Below, piece after piece: positions 8,475 to 17,014 of a stretch of DNA of 21,372 nt. The stretch spans positions 1 through 21,372 of the forward strand of contig LVLI01000203.1 of the NCBI GenBank assembly GCA_001687465.1, read 5' to 3'. The position numbers and the translations under genes are program-made. Each line of letters begins with the position of its first letter. The stretch's first letter is position 1. Source of the DNA: Halocafeteria seosinensis. Its lineage: Eukaryota; Sar; Bigyra; Bicosoecida. The notes under the pieces are model-generated. The model saw only the letters and a program-made list of their open reading frames with translations. It made no database searches and was not told where the DNA came from.

Positions 8475-9878
8475 TTGGTATGGCTTATGCGGATGATATT
8501 GCCTCGTTTCACTCGTGTGAGCAGGATGCTCAGAATACTATGAATCTATGCGCGGAGTTTTTCAGCCTGAACAATCAATATGTTAATGCAAGAAAATCCT
8601 TGATTAAAAAGATAAACGTCGAAAGGGAAAATGAGGTGGCTATATGTGGGAAGCATTACCAACCGTGGAAGGTCAAAGTTGCTCAAGGTATTTAGGAGTA
8701 TGGTTGCAAAGTGATGGTGGAATCTAAAGTAGCCGGCGCAAATTGGATGAATTACTGGCACGCTTCAGGAATCTACTAGAAACCAAAACATGCAGTGTTT
8801 ATATCCGCTCCAAATTGGTAAATATGGTACTTTTCCCGAAGATGCTTCATATTTTAGGCAATATGTGCTGGCGACAGCAAGACTTGGATAAATATGAGAA
8901 GAAGGTGAAGGAACTCATTTCAAAGGACGCGAACTCGAACATGATCTTTGGGAGAACTCGTGAAGGTGGTATGGGAATTAAGAGTCCTAAGGTACAGTCA
9001 ATGTTGACGCTTATAAAGTCAGTGTTGATGCACATTAATAGAAATGATGAGGAGCGGACAGCACAACAGTGGATACGGACCAACTCTATAGAAACTACTA
9101 ATGGCTGGAGAGTGAGAAACTTTAACATAACTGTTTGGATGTACGAACTATTCTACGAACTTGCAGTCCAGGAAGCTCAATTGCTAAACACACGCCATAA
9201 TCCACTCAGCATTCCAGTTTCATCATTTATCACAAAGAAGAGCTCCAGAATGGAATTCATCCGAACCATGAGAGAGTATCTCACTAGCATGAAGCTAACA
9301 ATTTTCGATACGCACACTACGCAATTGACACATACGAGGCTAGAATTATATGATGTGTTGCCAGTGGGTGGAGCGTTCCAAATGGCAGCGAAGAACCAAA
9401 ATTGGGCAAACCAAAACTTACCAAGATCCGATAATTCCTCAGAGTATAGAATTCCCACAGATATGATATGGAATGGTTGGTTTCTCGATGGCGAAAACCA
9501 AAGTCTGCGAACAGCAATGAAAACTGCATGGAGACTAACTAATACGAGTGGAGCACAAGAGGGAACAATGGATCAGGTGGTGCAAAACCCTGTCCGACCA
9601 AATCGTGTACCAACACACCAGCATTTGGAAAAGTGGTCAGTCGTCGGATATGACTTACGCATGTAGGTATTGGCAAAGACATTGGAACATGTCCAAAATT
9701 AGGAGTAGTATGGTCAGTAAATGACGAGACAGTGGAACTCATACGTATGGATCGAAAACGGACAACAAACAATGAAGTCTTCTTTCAAGCCACCGTGATG
9801 GCTCCAATTGTAAAAGCTCAACGTGACCAAGTCGTGGAATACTCACCAGCCAATGCACGTAGGCATATATATGGTTGA
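8429..9878 (+). pseudogene. Decayed non-LTR retrotransposon (LINE) reverse transcriptase
   Basis: The product would copy retrotransposon RNA into DNA. The catalytic YADD of the palm is visible in GMAYADDIASF (about 8478-8510), followed by the usual LINE text with CAEFFSLNN and NARKS. A frameshift near 8670 moves the reading to another frame, which gives SRYLGVWLQSD and is then cut by a TAA near 8724. The same frame continues at 8743-9666 through the thumb and connection region (KLVNMVLFPKMLHILGN, then GRTREGGMGI). A further shift leads into a frame open at 9654-9878. Sequence before the YADD (fingers, most of the palm, any endonuclease) is absent, consistent with 5' truncation on insertion. 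Text after 9878 is in yet other frames. Three frames and at least one internal stop make it non-functional. Confidence 0.85.
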
Positions 9879-10221
9879 GAAGCATAACAAAGAAATACTG
9901 GCAAAGAGATTGCAACGTCCTAGTGATGGAGCTGCTACGAAGAAAGTACGCGCAGTCTGCAAAGGAATTCTTGTCGGAACACCAAAAATATCAGTAGCCA
10001 TGGAATGTGTTCATGCGTCAAACCAGATGGAATCCCCACCCTGCCGAACCCGACGATATACCCCGTAGAGAACCTCACCCCAATTCCACAAATTGACCCC
10101 TACACGACCGTGTCTCACGGGGTTAGACAAACGGATGAACCCGTCAAGTTGACTTGATTGACTTGTGAAGTTCAAATTGCCCATTTCAGAAAAATGACTG
10201 AACCGGTATAAAGTAAGTATT
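9879..10221. other. Probable 3' remainder of the LINE
   Basis: Two + frames remain partly open to about 10110. One of them (9823-10068) starts inside the LINE, and the other contains KEFLSEHQKYQ, a stop, and WNVFMRQTRWNPHPAEPDD. The pattern is reminiscent of the C-terminal region of LINE ORF2 proteins but is too broken to assign. No poly-A tail is seen. Base composition drops to AT-rich after about 10180. Confidence 0.35.
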
Positions 10222-10724
10222 ATGCCAAACGATACCATGGAACGAACAGAGAACATTCAAGCGGTAAAATACAATTGTAAGGTTCAGTATAATGGAAGAA
10301 TAGAAAAAACAAATCAATATAAAAAATTGTTTAATACGGCGATCTGTCAAGTATATAAAAATAGGGATGAGGAAGGTATTAAGAAAATATTATACGAACA
10401 TGCTAGGTATGACCATCTTAATGTTCAGGGTCTAAATATTGATACTAGCAAAGTTAATATCAAGACGACAATTGGAACATACGAAAATAAGTAAGGCAGA
10501 AAGCATTTAGCCCATTTTACGTATTTTGGTAATTACTATGGTTCGGTTAACAAACTTGGTAAAGAACCAATTTTTTATAAAGGTTGGATAAACTTGGAAG
10601 ATTGTATCTATTATCTGGATATAGATTTTAATTTAGGCGAACTGGATGAAGAAAAATTCCATCCTATTCAACTTTTCCATCACCATCAGGAAAACGATTT
10701 TGCTGATACTGTATCAGATAGTTA
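10222..10724 (+). pseudogene. AT-rich ORF of unknown origin cut by one in-frame TAA
   Basis: From the ATG at 10222 the frame reads 90 codons to TAA at 10492-10494, then continues in the same frame for another 76 codons to TAA at 10722-10724. The two halves look like one protein of about 166 residues. It is rich in Lys, Asn, Tyr and Ile before the stop, and in Tyr, Phe and acidic residues after it, with an HHH cluster near the end. I do not recognise it. It is clearly more AT-rich than its surroundings, with A/T-ending codons, which suggests a different origin. It lies directly before a Polinton-type polymerase fragment on the same strand, so it may come from the same virus-like element. A reassigned or read-through stop cannot be excluded. 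Confidence 0.5.
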
Positions 10725-10793
10725 AACCAAAAACAAATTGACTTTGTTGGTGTTCAAATGAGCCAGTCCAAAAAAAATGATTGAATCAATTAA

Positions 10794-11039
10794 ATAGCAA
10801 GCCAACAACAATGGACACCTCGTGACATAGCGGACGAAAAATGCCGATTTGATTTGTCCGATTATCCTTCCGACCATTACCTTCATGATAAGACCAACAA
10901 GAAAGTCGTCGGGACATTCAAGGATGAGAGTGCCGGTGAACCGATCTACCAATTTGCGGGATTACGTGCCAAAATGTATAGCATATTTTGGGAACTTGAA
11001 AAGGCAAATCGGACCGGAAATAGTACCTCCCCTGCTTGA
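10794..11039 (+). pseudogene. DNA polymerase B fragment, Polinton/Maverick type
   Basis: An 82-codon open stretch carries RFDLSDYPSDHYLHD, then NKKVVGTFKDE and FAGLRAKMYSI in that order. This is the set of motifs that follows the palm of the protein-primed family B DNA polymerases of Polinton/Maverick transposons and related adintovirus-like elements. It corresponds to a region C-terminal to the catalytic aspartates, so only a small part of the enzyme is present. After MYSI the resemblance fades and the frame ends at 11037-11039. It opens at a stop at 10791 with no start codon. The exonuclease, TPR regions and YxDTD motif are not in the window in any frame I could read. The family call rests on remembered motifs. 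Confidence 0.65.
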
Positions 11040-11227
11040 CATGACACCTCCTCTCCGCTTTCTTATCACTATTTTTATGGATTCTTGCTGTGCCATTTTC
11101 ACTTGTGGACCGAATTAATTATGGACTGCAGTCTAACTACGAGTACCTACTCAGCTACGATACACCGAACCCGGCATGGTAGAGTAACTACTAGGGTTGG
11201 ACCGCCAAAAGGGGGAGATGTCACCCA
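11040..11227. other. Spacer with a possible hAT terminus
   Basis: TAGGGTTGGACCGCC begins at 11192 and resembles the TAGGG starts of hAT ends, 36 bp outside the stop of the minus-strand hAT transposase fragment. I found no matching inverted copy to the right, so the element's other end seems lost. No gene is seen in this spacer. Confidence 0.3.
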
Positions 11228-11839
11228 TCAATGTTCGTCTGAAATCTCGACACAATCCTCATCGTTGGTTCCATAAGCTGTCCCCTGAATATTACTGTCC
11301 ACGCCACTCTCTTCGGCATCCTCGGTTGACTCACAATCGATGCTCCACGCCACGTCTAGCGGCTGCGGGGCGTGCTTGGAGCAGTCGAGCCAGCCGCTCC
11401 AAGCGTGCTTCAGCACAAGGTGCGCTTTCAGCGTTGCTGCTTTCATCCTGTGGCGAATCCTATGTTGCGTGAAACCAGCAGCTGAAAACGTCCTCTCCGC
11501 AGGAGCGGAACTAGCAGCGAAAGGCATCAACAGCCTTGCTGCCCCTGCTAGCAATGGCAGCGTAGGATGGTACTTCGTCCAAAACTGGAGAGGTTGTAAG
11601 TTTTCCCGTTCTGCGTATGTCTTGTAAGCCTGCATCTCTTCGCGTAATAGTCCAGTAAATGTTGTCTTTTGAGTTTTGAACAAACTATGGTATTTTTGAA
11701 ATTTTCTCAAATTTTTACTTTCAAAGCGTTTCTGGGTACAAAGATATGACCAGATGTTTTGGTTACCAAACGACTTTCTTAAAAGTGGGTAAGGGTCATT
11801 GTGTGTGTCCCCTGGCGATACTGGTAGTTGAAGTTGCAA
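11228..11839 (-). pseudogene. hAT transposase, C-terminal half with dimerisation domain
   Basis: The reading frame holds the C-terminal dimerisation domain of a hAT transposase. It reads WTKYHPTLPLLAGAARLL, then SSAPAERTFSAAG (the family's P-x-S-A-x-x-E-R-x-F-S signature), then HRIRHRMKAATLKAHLVLKHAW. A Glu/Asp-rich tail follows, as is common in the family. No ATG opens the frame; it begins after a TGA just upstream of 11839. Frames further upstream (11840-12240) give no BED finger or catalytic domain. It is therefore 5'-truncated, unless a distant exon exists. A domesticated dimerisation-domain protein is a less likely alternative, because no start codon is visible. Confidence 0.8.
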
Positions 11840-12244
11840 AGCTAAATCGACTCAGGGCGCTAGTCAAGCATTTAAGGCGCCTTTCAGGAGTGTGGGGCAG
11901 CTAATACTCAAAGAAACCAATTGTATACATTCTAAGCATCCAAAATCATCCAGGACCGTTTTTTGTAGAATCGGTCTTTAAAATTGACATCTGCAAGTTT
12001 GGCAACTTCAAGTTACGGGAGAATCGGCCCCTATTTCTGCATGCTGAGGTATATTCTTGTCCGGTGTTTTGAAACGAACAAAAGAGCGTTTTCCTACCTT
12101 TCTAATGCTGGGTTGGCCATGCTCCAACGCTTCCTCGCAAAGACGTGGTGCTTATCGAATCGAGACGGGCCATTGTGCCTTAGGGACCTTGTATGGTGTG
12201 TAACATGATGTTTATTGTAGTAGGACAAAACAAAAGGGGGTGTA
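11840..12244. other. Spacer without a supportable gene
   Basis: This 405-bp stretch separates the hAT fragment from the stop of the cupin-like gene. Short open frames on both strands are unrelated to known proteins. No structured repeat stands out. Confidence 0.4.
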
Positions 12245-13940
12245 CTACTCAAAATTATAAAGATTGCTATTTGGCTGAAGTGACCTATTAGCATCTTTAA
12301 TTAGGTTCTCTACTTGGTCGAGTATGTACCGTTTGTCTGCTACGTCAGACACAGGCCGGTGATCGACCTCAGCAGGTAGTGCGTCGTCAGATTCGGTAAA
12401 CAATTGAGAAGTTCGTGCCGGAAGGTTGTCTTTAACGAATATCGTCACAGCTTGAGTATCATCCCCACATGTAACTCTGTGGATGCTCTCCTGACCAAGG
12501 TAATAGACATTGCGGCCACTGTGTGTGTGGGTATTCAGTTCTTGTAACTTTACGCCGGCCAACCTCCGCACGTCGGAAACGTTACCATTTCTCAATTCTC
12601 GGCAAGAGAGAGAAGCGTAAGTATCACCAGAGCTAACAACTTGAAAGGTAGTGTGCTGGTAACTTCCTGCAAGCACCATACTAGCAACTGAGCTATTATG
12701 ATTGTGCGGAACAGTCTCCGTTACATCTTGAAAGAAATGAATACGCATCGAATATGGATAACCTTCACTCTTGGGAATCCAGTGAATACGAACCATAATC
12801 TGTTTCTCCTTCCTTAGATCTCCATGGCCCATATAGTTGATAATACGCTCAATTTCCAGATTTTCGGCGTCGAGGTGTCCACCTTTCACTATGTACAGGC
12901 ACAAAGCATCTCCAACCTGTCGTATGTATTCAGCATCACTGGGTAGCAACTCTGGAATTTTGCGATTCCGGCACTCGCGCAGAACATCGGCAAATTCACG
13001 TTTCTTTAAGTCCATGTGCGAAGAGAGAAGATTGATTTCGGTGCGCGGGAGAGGACCCTGTTCATTTCTCAAACCGTCCAATAGTCGACGCAGAATACTA
13101 GCATGTTCAGGTTCGGGCACTTCAACGTAATGGAGACAACCACGCGTCTCTGGGGGAACATCACTTTTATCGCCCCAGATTACATGACTCTTGGAGTTTC
13201 GAAGCATTACGTGAAGTACACCAGTACCTTCTGAAGATCTTAAACTAAAGAAGTTCCCTGCCGCTAATTTGACGACTCGCCCGGACGCGATGGTAAAGCG
13301 TGAAGGCACCTCGAGATGCCTCAGCTCGAGGTCTCTCCTATCTTGGGTAGTGAACTCTTGACCCACCTGCTGCTCAACTCCCCAAATAGGAGTGTGTCTC
13401 AGTGATATACTTTTGTGGCTATATTCGCCGTATATGGTTGTCATCCAACTGATATTGGAGAGGGAGGTTTCCGGCGTAGTTCGATTAGGCTCCAAAAGAT
13501 AGAGGTAGCAGCAGTAATCCTTCAATTGTTCAGCTGATTCCCGCAATATATTTTCTAAATTGACCCTAAGCCGATACATGCTTACCTGTTTATCTGTAGC
13601 GGTTGCCTTTTCAATGCAGTCAATATGCTCTGGGTTGTAAATACGCTGGCGCATTCGTGCAGCTACCTTTTTGCAAATCTCTGCACCAGATCGGAACTGT
13701 CGAGAATTTCTTTCTGCGCTATTCTCTTCGGTATTCAAGCGCTCGCGGTTTCTTAGGACTGAGTGATCAATACCAGATCGACCAAGGGGTTCAGTACTAG
13801 ATCGACCAAGGGGTTCCGGTGTGGCCTGCGCCTGTATTCGTTCAAAACCAAACCAGGTTAAAGCAATGGTTTTTCTGAACCATTTGTGCCAGGTAGTCCT
13901 CTATATCATCCCGTAACAAACGAGTATAGGGGAGAAACAT
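12245..13940 (-). CDS. Cupin-like protein of unknown function, about 548 residues
   Basis: The minus strand is open without interruption from 13831 to the TAG at 12245 (528 residues), but that frame has no early ATG. A plausible first exon starts at the ATG at 13940 and gives 20 residues ending LAQM. A 49-bp GT-AG intron (13832-13880) would join it in frame, for 548 residues. The intron size fits those of the CDPK gene, though the GTTCAG donor is weak. Residues about 25-40 include the in-frame octapeptide repeat EPLGRSST/EPLGRSGI. The region around residues 370-480 looks like a cupin barrel: PHNHN places His at 396 and 398, SYQH at 413, a THTHSG string near 458 and IHRV at 471, which could form a metal site. 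The N-terminal 350 residues are charged and unassigned. Enzyme or metal-binding regulator are both possible. No signal peptide or membrane helix is evident. Confidence 0.7.
13769..13816. repeat. 24-bp tandem duplication coding an octapeptide
   Basis: Two 24-bp units lie head to tail at 13769-13792 and 13793-13816. They share AGATCGACCAAGGGGTTC exactly and differ at two positions in the first six bases. In the minus-strand frame of the cupin-like gene each unit encodes eight residues, EPLGRSST and EPLGRSGI, so the duplication keeps frame. Confidence 0.9.
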
Positions 13941-14288
13941 GTATTAAGGGGACTTCTGGCTGTTACCAGTAGTGAACAACTGAGAAATTTCGGCGGTTCA
14001 CGGAAATCACGTGAGATACTTTTTTCCGTTGGTTCGTCGTGCTACGACCACCTGGACGGTAGAAAGATCTGCTAGAGAGAGGACGCTACCAGATACGCCC
14101 GTCTCGTATCCGGCATTCGTTCTGCAGATGGTGCAATGGTCATGCGGTGTGTCTTACCATTTTCAGCCTCAGATACGGATGAGCGTCGTCGTTGAATTGT
14201 GAGCTCTTGTCAATATTGGATCTTTTCAGAGTGGAAATTTGGATCCTTTCAAGGCATGGGCTTTCTTCTCGTATGTTTTCTGATTGGT

Positions 14289-14520
14289 GGTGCCGGTAGG
14301 GCGTGGGGCACAACTTTTTTTCCCTGTGCCACCCTGGCAGTGCCACCCCGGCATTCGGTCCCATGAATTTGACTCCGCACCATTGCACCGGGCCAGTCCC
14401 GCCCCTTGCGCAAGTTGTGCCAAGCCCAAAATCGGCCTATGCTGTGCCAACCGTGGCATGCCACCATGCCAGTGCCATTTGGCACGTGGCGCTGCCCGTG
14501 CCCCACGCCCTAGGTGCCCG
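14289..14520. mobile_element. Non-autonomous hAT-type MITE, 216 bp
   Basis: The ends are TAGGGCGTGGGGCAC (14297-14311) and its exact reverse complement GTGCCCCACGCCCTA (14498-14512), so the element is 216 bp. The eight bases outside the left end are GGTGCCGG (14289-14296) and outside the right end GGTGCCCG (14513-14520), a 7/8 match. Terminal repeats starting TAGGG with 8-bp target duplications are the hAT signature. The interior is GC-rich and packed with TGGCA/TGCCA words that can fold back on themselves. It encodes no transposase; ORFs through it on both strands are incidental. Its ends resemble those of the hAT element at 19602-20763. A further TAGGGCGTGG begins at 14538, perhaps an end of a second copy. 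Confidence 0.8.
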
Positions 14521-15294
14521 GGCACTTGCGAGAAAGGTAGGGCGTGGTTAGGGCCAATCGGTTGTTCGGGAACTGTGTTCTCGCGTCGGTATTTTGACAT
14601 GACGGGCGCTCTAGGATCATTCTTGGCAAGGATCGCAGGATCCGGGATACGGGCAAGGGTCGAACGCCAATTTCGTCTCCAGCCAGGGCGACTGCCAATG
14701 TCTCTTCCAGAAGGCTTACGCAACAGAGGTAGCTCCTCTTGGTACATTACTTCGTATGTGCGACTGCTCCTGATTCTACCATATGCATGTATTTATGAGT
14801 AATAATATTATATATATATAATATTACATCTCGTATATTATTTTAAGAAATAATACGGACGTAAAGGACGTTAGAATAATACATCTAGCGTATCATGGCG
14901 TGTGCTAGGGTCCGGAATCAGCAGTCGTTGGGCTATGTCTTAACATCATATACCCCCTCGCATCAATTTGACGTATATCAGTAAATAAGGAACAAACGTA
15001 GATCAATGATAGACTAGCATAAGCTGCTAGTTGAGTTACAGTACTTGAAATCTTGCAGCTGTAGATATTTTTACTCTCCCCGAAGACGAGACCCTGAAGA
15101 GCGTTCGTATGAAAGATTTTGGGTCGATATCTGAAAGTTGTTTTCCTTGGAAAAGTAATGGCAACACACCACTAAATGACTACTACAACAGTATACTGTA
15201 GCCGCCCATAGGAATTTCTTTTGACCGGAGAATACGTAAGCTTTGCCAAACCATACCACTTAACGCGGGTCAGTGGGAGTTCACTACAATTGTG
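14521..15294. other. Non-coding stretch with an AT-rich palindrome
   Basis: No gene is supportable. A 24-bp perfect palindrome of A and T lies at 14803-14826. An imperfect hairpin (CGTATATTATTT with AAATAATACG) follows at about 14832-14857. The block could extrude a cruciform or be AT-rich intergenic DNA without function. Confidence 0.5.
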
Positions 15295-15317
15295 ACCGGA
15301 GGTCCGGACCGTCCGGT
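15295..15317. repeat. Near-perfect palindrome ACCGGA...TCCGGT
   Basis: ACCGGA, GGTCCGGACC and, after one unpaired G, TCCGGT make a 23-bp palindrome with a single defect. It lies about 350 bp upstream of the dehydrogenase start. A dimeric protein site or chance are both possible. Confidence 0.6.
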
Positions 15318-15378
15318 ATTAAGACGTGCTTTGGGGGTGAAAATCATAAAATTAGCCTAAATAACAGAGGCGATTAGT

Positions 15379-15450
15379 AGAAGTGATGATCAGTAATACT
15401 AAGTGCTATTTTAGTGAAGGAATACTTAGGTATTAGTCCTATTCACTTCT
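15379..15450 (+). other. 72-nt imperfect hairpin upstream of the dehydrogenase
   Basis: AGAAGTGA (15379-15386) pairs with TCACTTCT (15443-15450). After a symmetric 7/7-nt internal loop, TAATACTAAGT (15394-15404) pairs with ACTTAGGTATTA (15424-15435) with one bulged base. A 19-nt apical loop closes it. The shape is that of a small foldback, a structured leader or a short hairpin RNA precursor. It ends 215 bp before the start codon of the dehydrogenase. Confidence 0.5.
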
Positions 15451-15665
15451 CAGTTGGAGCAGTATATCGTTAAGCCATTCTATTCTCGGAGTGAGTCAGC
15501 CCTTCTATCGTTTCAGTGTTCGAATCCCAGCCGCCTTTTCTTCTGTGTACGCGAGATAACTCTTATCCAGGTACGTGTGGATGGTGCAGACACGATAGTC
15601 TTGGATGTGAAGATATTATTGCTGCGAAACGTCCTTGTTCCTCGGGACAGAGAAAAGCAGGCACG

Positions 15666-16391
15666 ATGAAATATGCTCTTGTAACAGGAGCAAGTAGGGG
15701 TTTGGGGGAAGGATTGGTAGACGCATTGCTAGAAAAAGGCTTCACAGTGTTTGCAGGTGTGCGGGATCTTGACCGCTACAAGCAAAGCGAGGGATACCGA
15801 AAACGGAAAGAAGAATCGAGATTTTCCCCCATTCAACTGGACATTGAAGTCAAAGGACAAATTGTTGAAGCTGCAGCAGAAATCTGCAAGGAGACGGATC
15901 AGCTACATATGTTGATAAACAACGCTGGAGTCAATAAAAACACTGCCACAGAAGGAGCAAAAGAAAGGGTTTGCACTCTTACGCGCTTGGAGAGAGCACC
16001 TTTGCAAAAGATGTTTCAAGCGAATGCCATCTCTGCACTTGAGCTAACACAGGCAGTTCTCTCACTCTTAGAAAAAGCGGATCAAGCGTTCATCGTTAAT
16101 ATCTCGAGCGACAAATCCTCCTTTACTAATGCAGGAAATAGTCATGGCAACTACGGATATCGGGCTAGCAAAGCAGCACTGAATATGTTTACCGAGTGTC
16201 TCACGCATGACCTGCCAGAAACGGTGAGCACATTTGCCGTTGAGCCAGGATCTGTACTGACAGACATGAATCCGCGTGGGCTTATCACTCCAAAACAATC
16301 AGCGAAGCGCATTGTCGCCATTACCGAAAGATGGGATCGAACCAAGAATGGTAAATTTCTAACGTACGACGGAGAGTTGCATCCACTATAG
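15666..16391 (+). CDS. Short-chain dehydrogenase/reductase (SDR), 241 residues
   Basis: The protein is a classical SDR, an NAD(P)-dependent oxidoreductase with a Rossmann fold. The cofactor glycine motif is at residues 7-14 (TGASRGLG). NNAG is at 85-88 and stabilises the central sheet. A Ser cluster at 147-152 supplies the catalytic Ser, and Y165-R-A-S-K169 is the YxxxK active site. FAVEPGSVLTDM follows, matching the family's PG motif after the active site. Length matches the usual 240-250. I place the start at the ATG at 15666 because the Rossmann motif begins six residues later; the frame is open upstream to 15516 but without an ATG. The substrate cannot be read from the sequence; the short carbonyl-reductase-like group is the closest fit. 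No targeting peptide is present with this start. It converges on the CDPK gene. Confidence 0.92.
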   Translation: MKYALVTGASRGLGEGLVDALLEKGFTVFAGVRDLDRYKQSEGYRKRKEESRFSPIQLDIEVKGQIVEAAAEICKETDQLHMLINNAGVNKNTATEGAKERVCTLTRLERAPLQKMFQANAISALELTQAVLSLLEKADQAFIVNISSDKSSFTNAGNSHGNYGYRASKAALNMFTECLTHDLPETVSTFAVEPGSVLTDMNPRGLITPKQSAKRIVAITERWDRTKNGKFLTYDGELHPL

Positions 16392-17014
16392 CTAAACAAT
16401 GGAGTTCTTCCAGAATGAACAGATTACATGGAGCCTTGTCTTGTACAGCAATGTTTTTAGCAACGACTGGAGCTAAAGCAAAAGTGCAAACCCTCCGATT
16501 TATAACTGTATCCATGACTGTTCGACGAACAAGTAATCGGTACATTTCACAACGTTAAGTTGCCTTGCTCATTCATCGCTTCACACACCAGCAGCAGTTG
16601 GTGGCGACGAAATATCCGCCAATAGTGTAAGAGAGAAGTCACAAAATATCAAGACTCCATTTGAAGTCATCACTTTCGATTCTTTGATTACTCGGTGCCC
16701 CAGCGTGGGCCTGATACTTTCAGAGCTGATGGCCCGTTCTTGCCCCATTGCCCCGTGAAATACACAAAACCAATGCAGAAATTGTTGTTAGGTGGGTACC
16801 TCCATTTCGTTTCATGGCCCGAGTCAAAGTCGTCATTTTGTGATAGGCTTTGGGATGGCCTCGGCCATTGCTCATTTTTAAACTGGTGCGTACTTCGAAT
16901 ATCAATGAAAGTAAGAAGACGTATGATGGGTTCATGACAAAATTTTATTGGATGATAGCATGCATGTAGAATATGGACATGGCTATGTATGATTTCTCTC
17001 ACCAGCGAGAAGAA
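16392..17014. other. Convergent intergenic region
   Basis: This 623-bp stretch separates the stop codons of the dehydrogenase (+) and the CDPK (-) and must hold both 3' ends. Open frames here give no recognisable protein. No repeat or element end was seen. Confidence 0.5.

Noticed and set aside
14226-14802. Long overlapping frames on both strands (up to 173 codons) across the MITE
   Set aside because: The GC-rich inverted-repeat interior has few stop codons; the products are low complexity and several frames are open at once.
15448-15535. tRNA-like internal promoter boxes (CTCAGTTGGAG and GTTCGAATCCC) upstream of the dehydrogenase
   Set aside because: The sequence around them does not fold into a cloverleaf: the T-stem has mismatches, no 5' acceptor strand matches CCGCCTT, and the D-loop is too short.
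15516-15665. Upstream extension of the dehydrogenase frame
   Set aside because: It is open but has no ATG, and the Rossmann glycine motif sits at the normal distance from the ATG at 15666.
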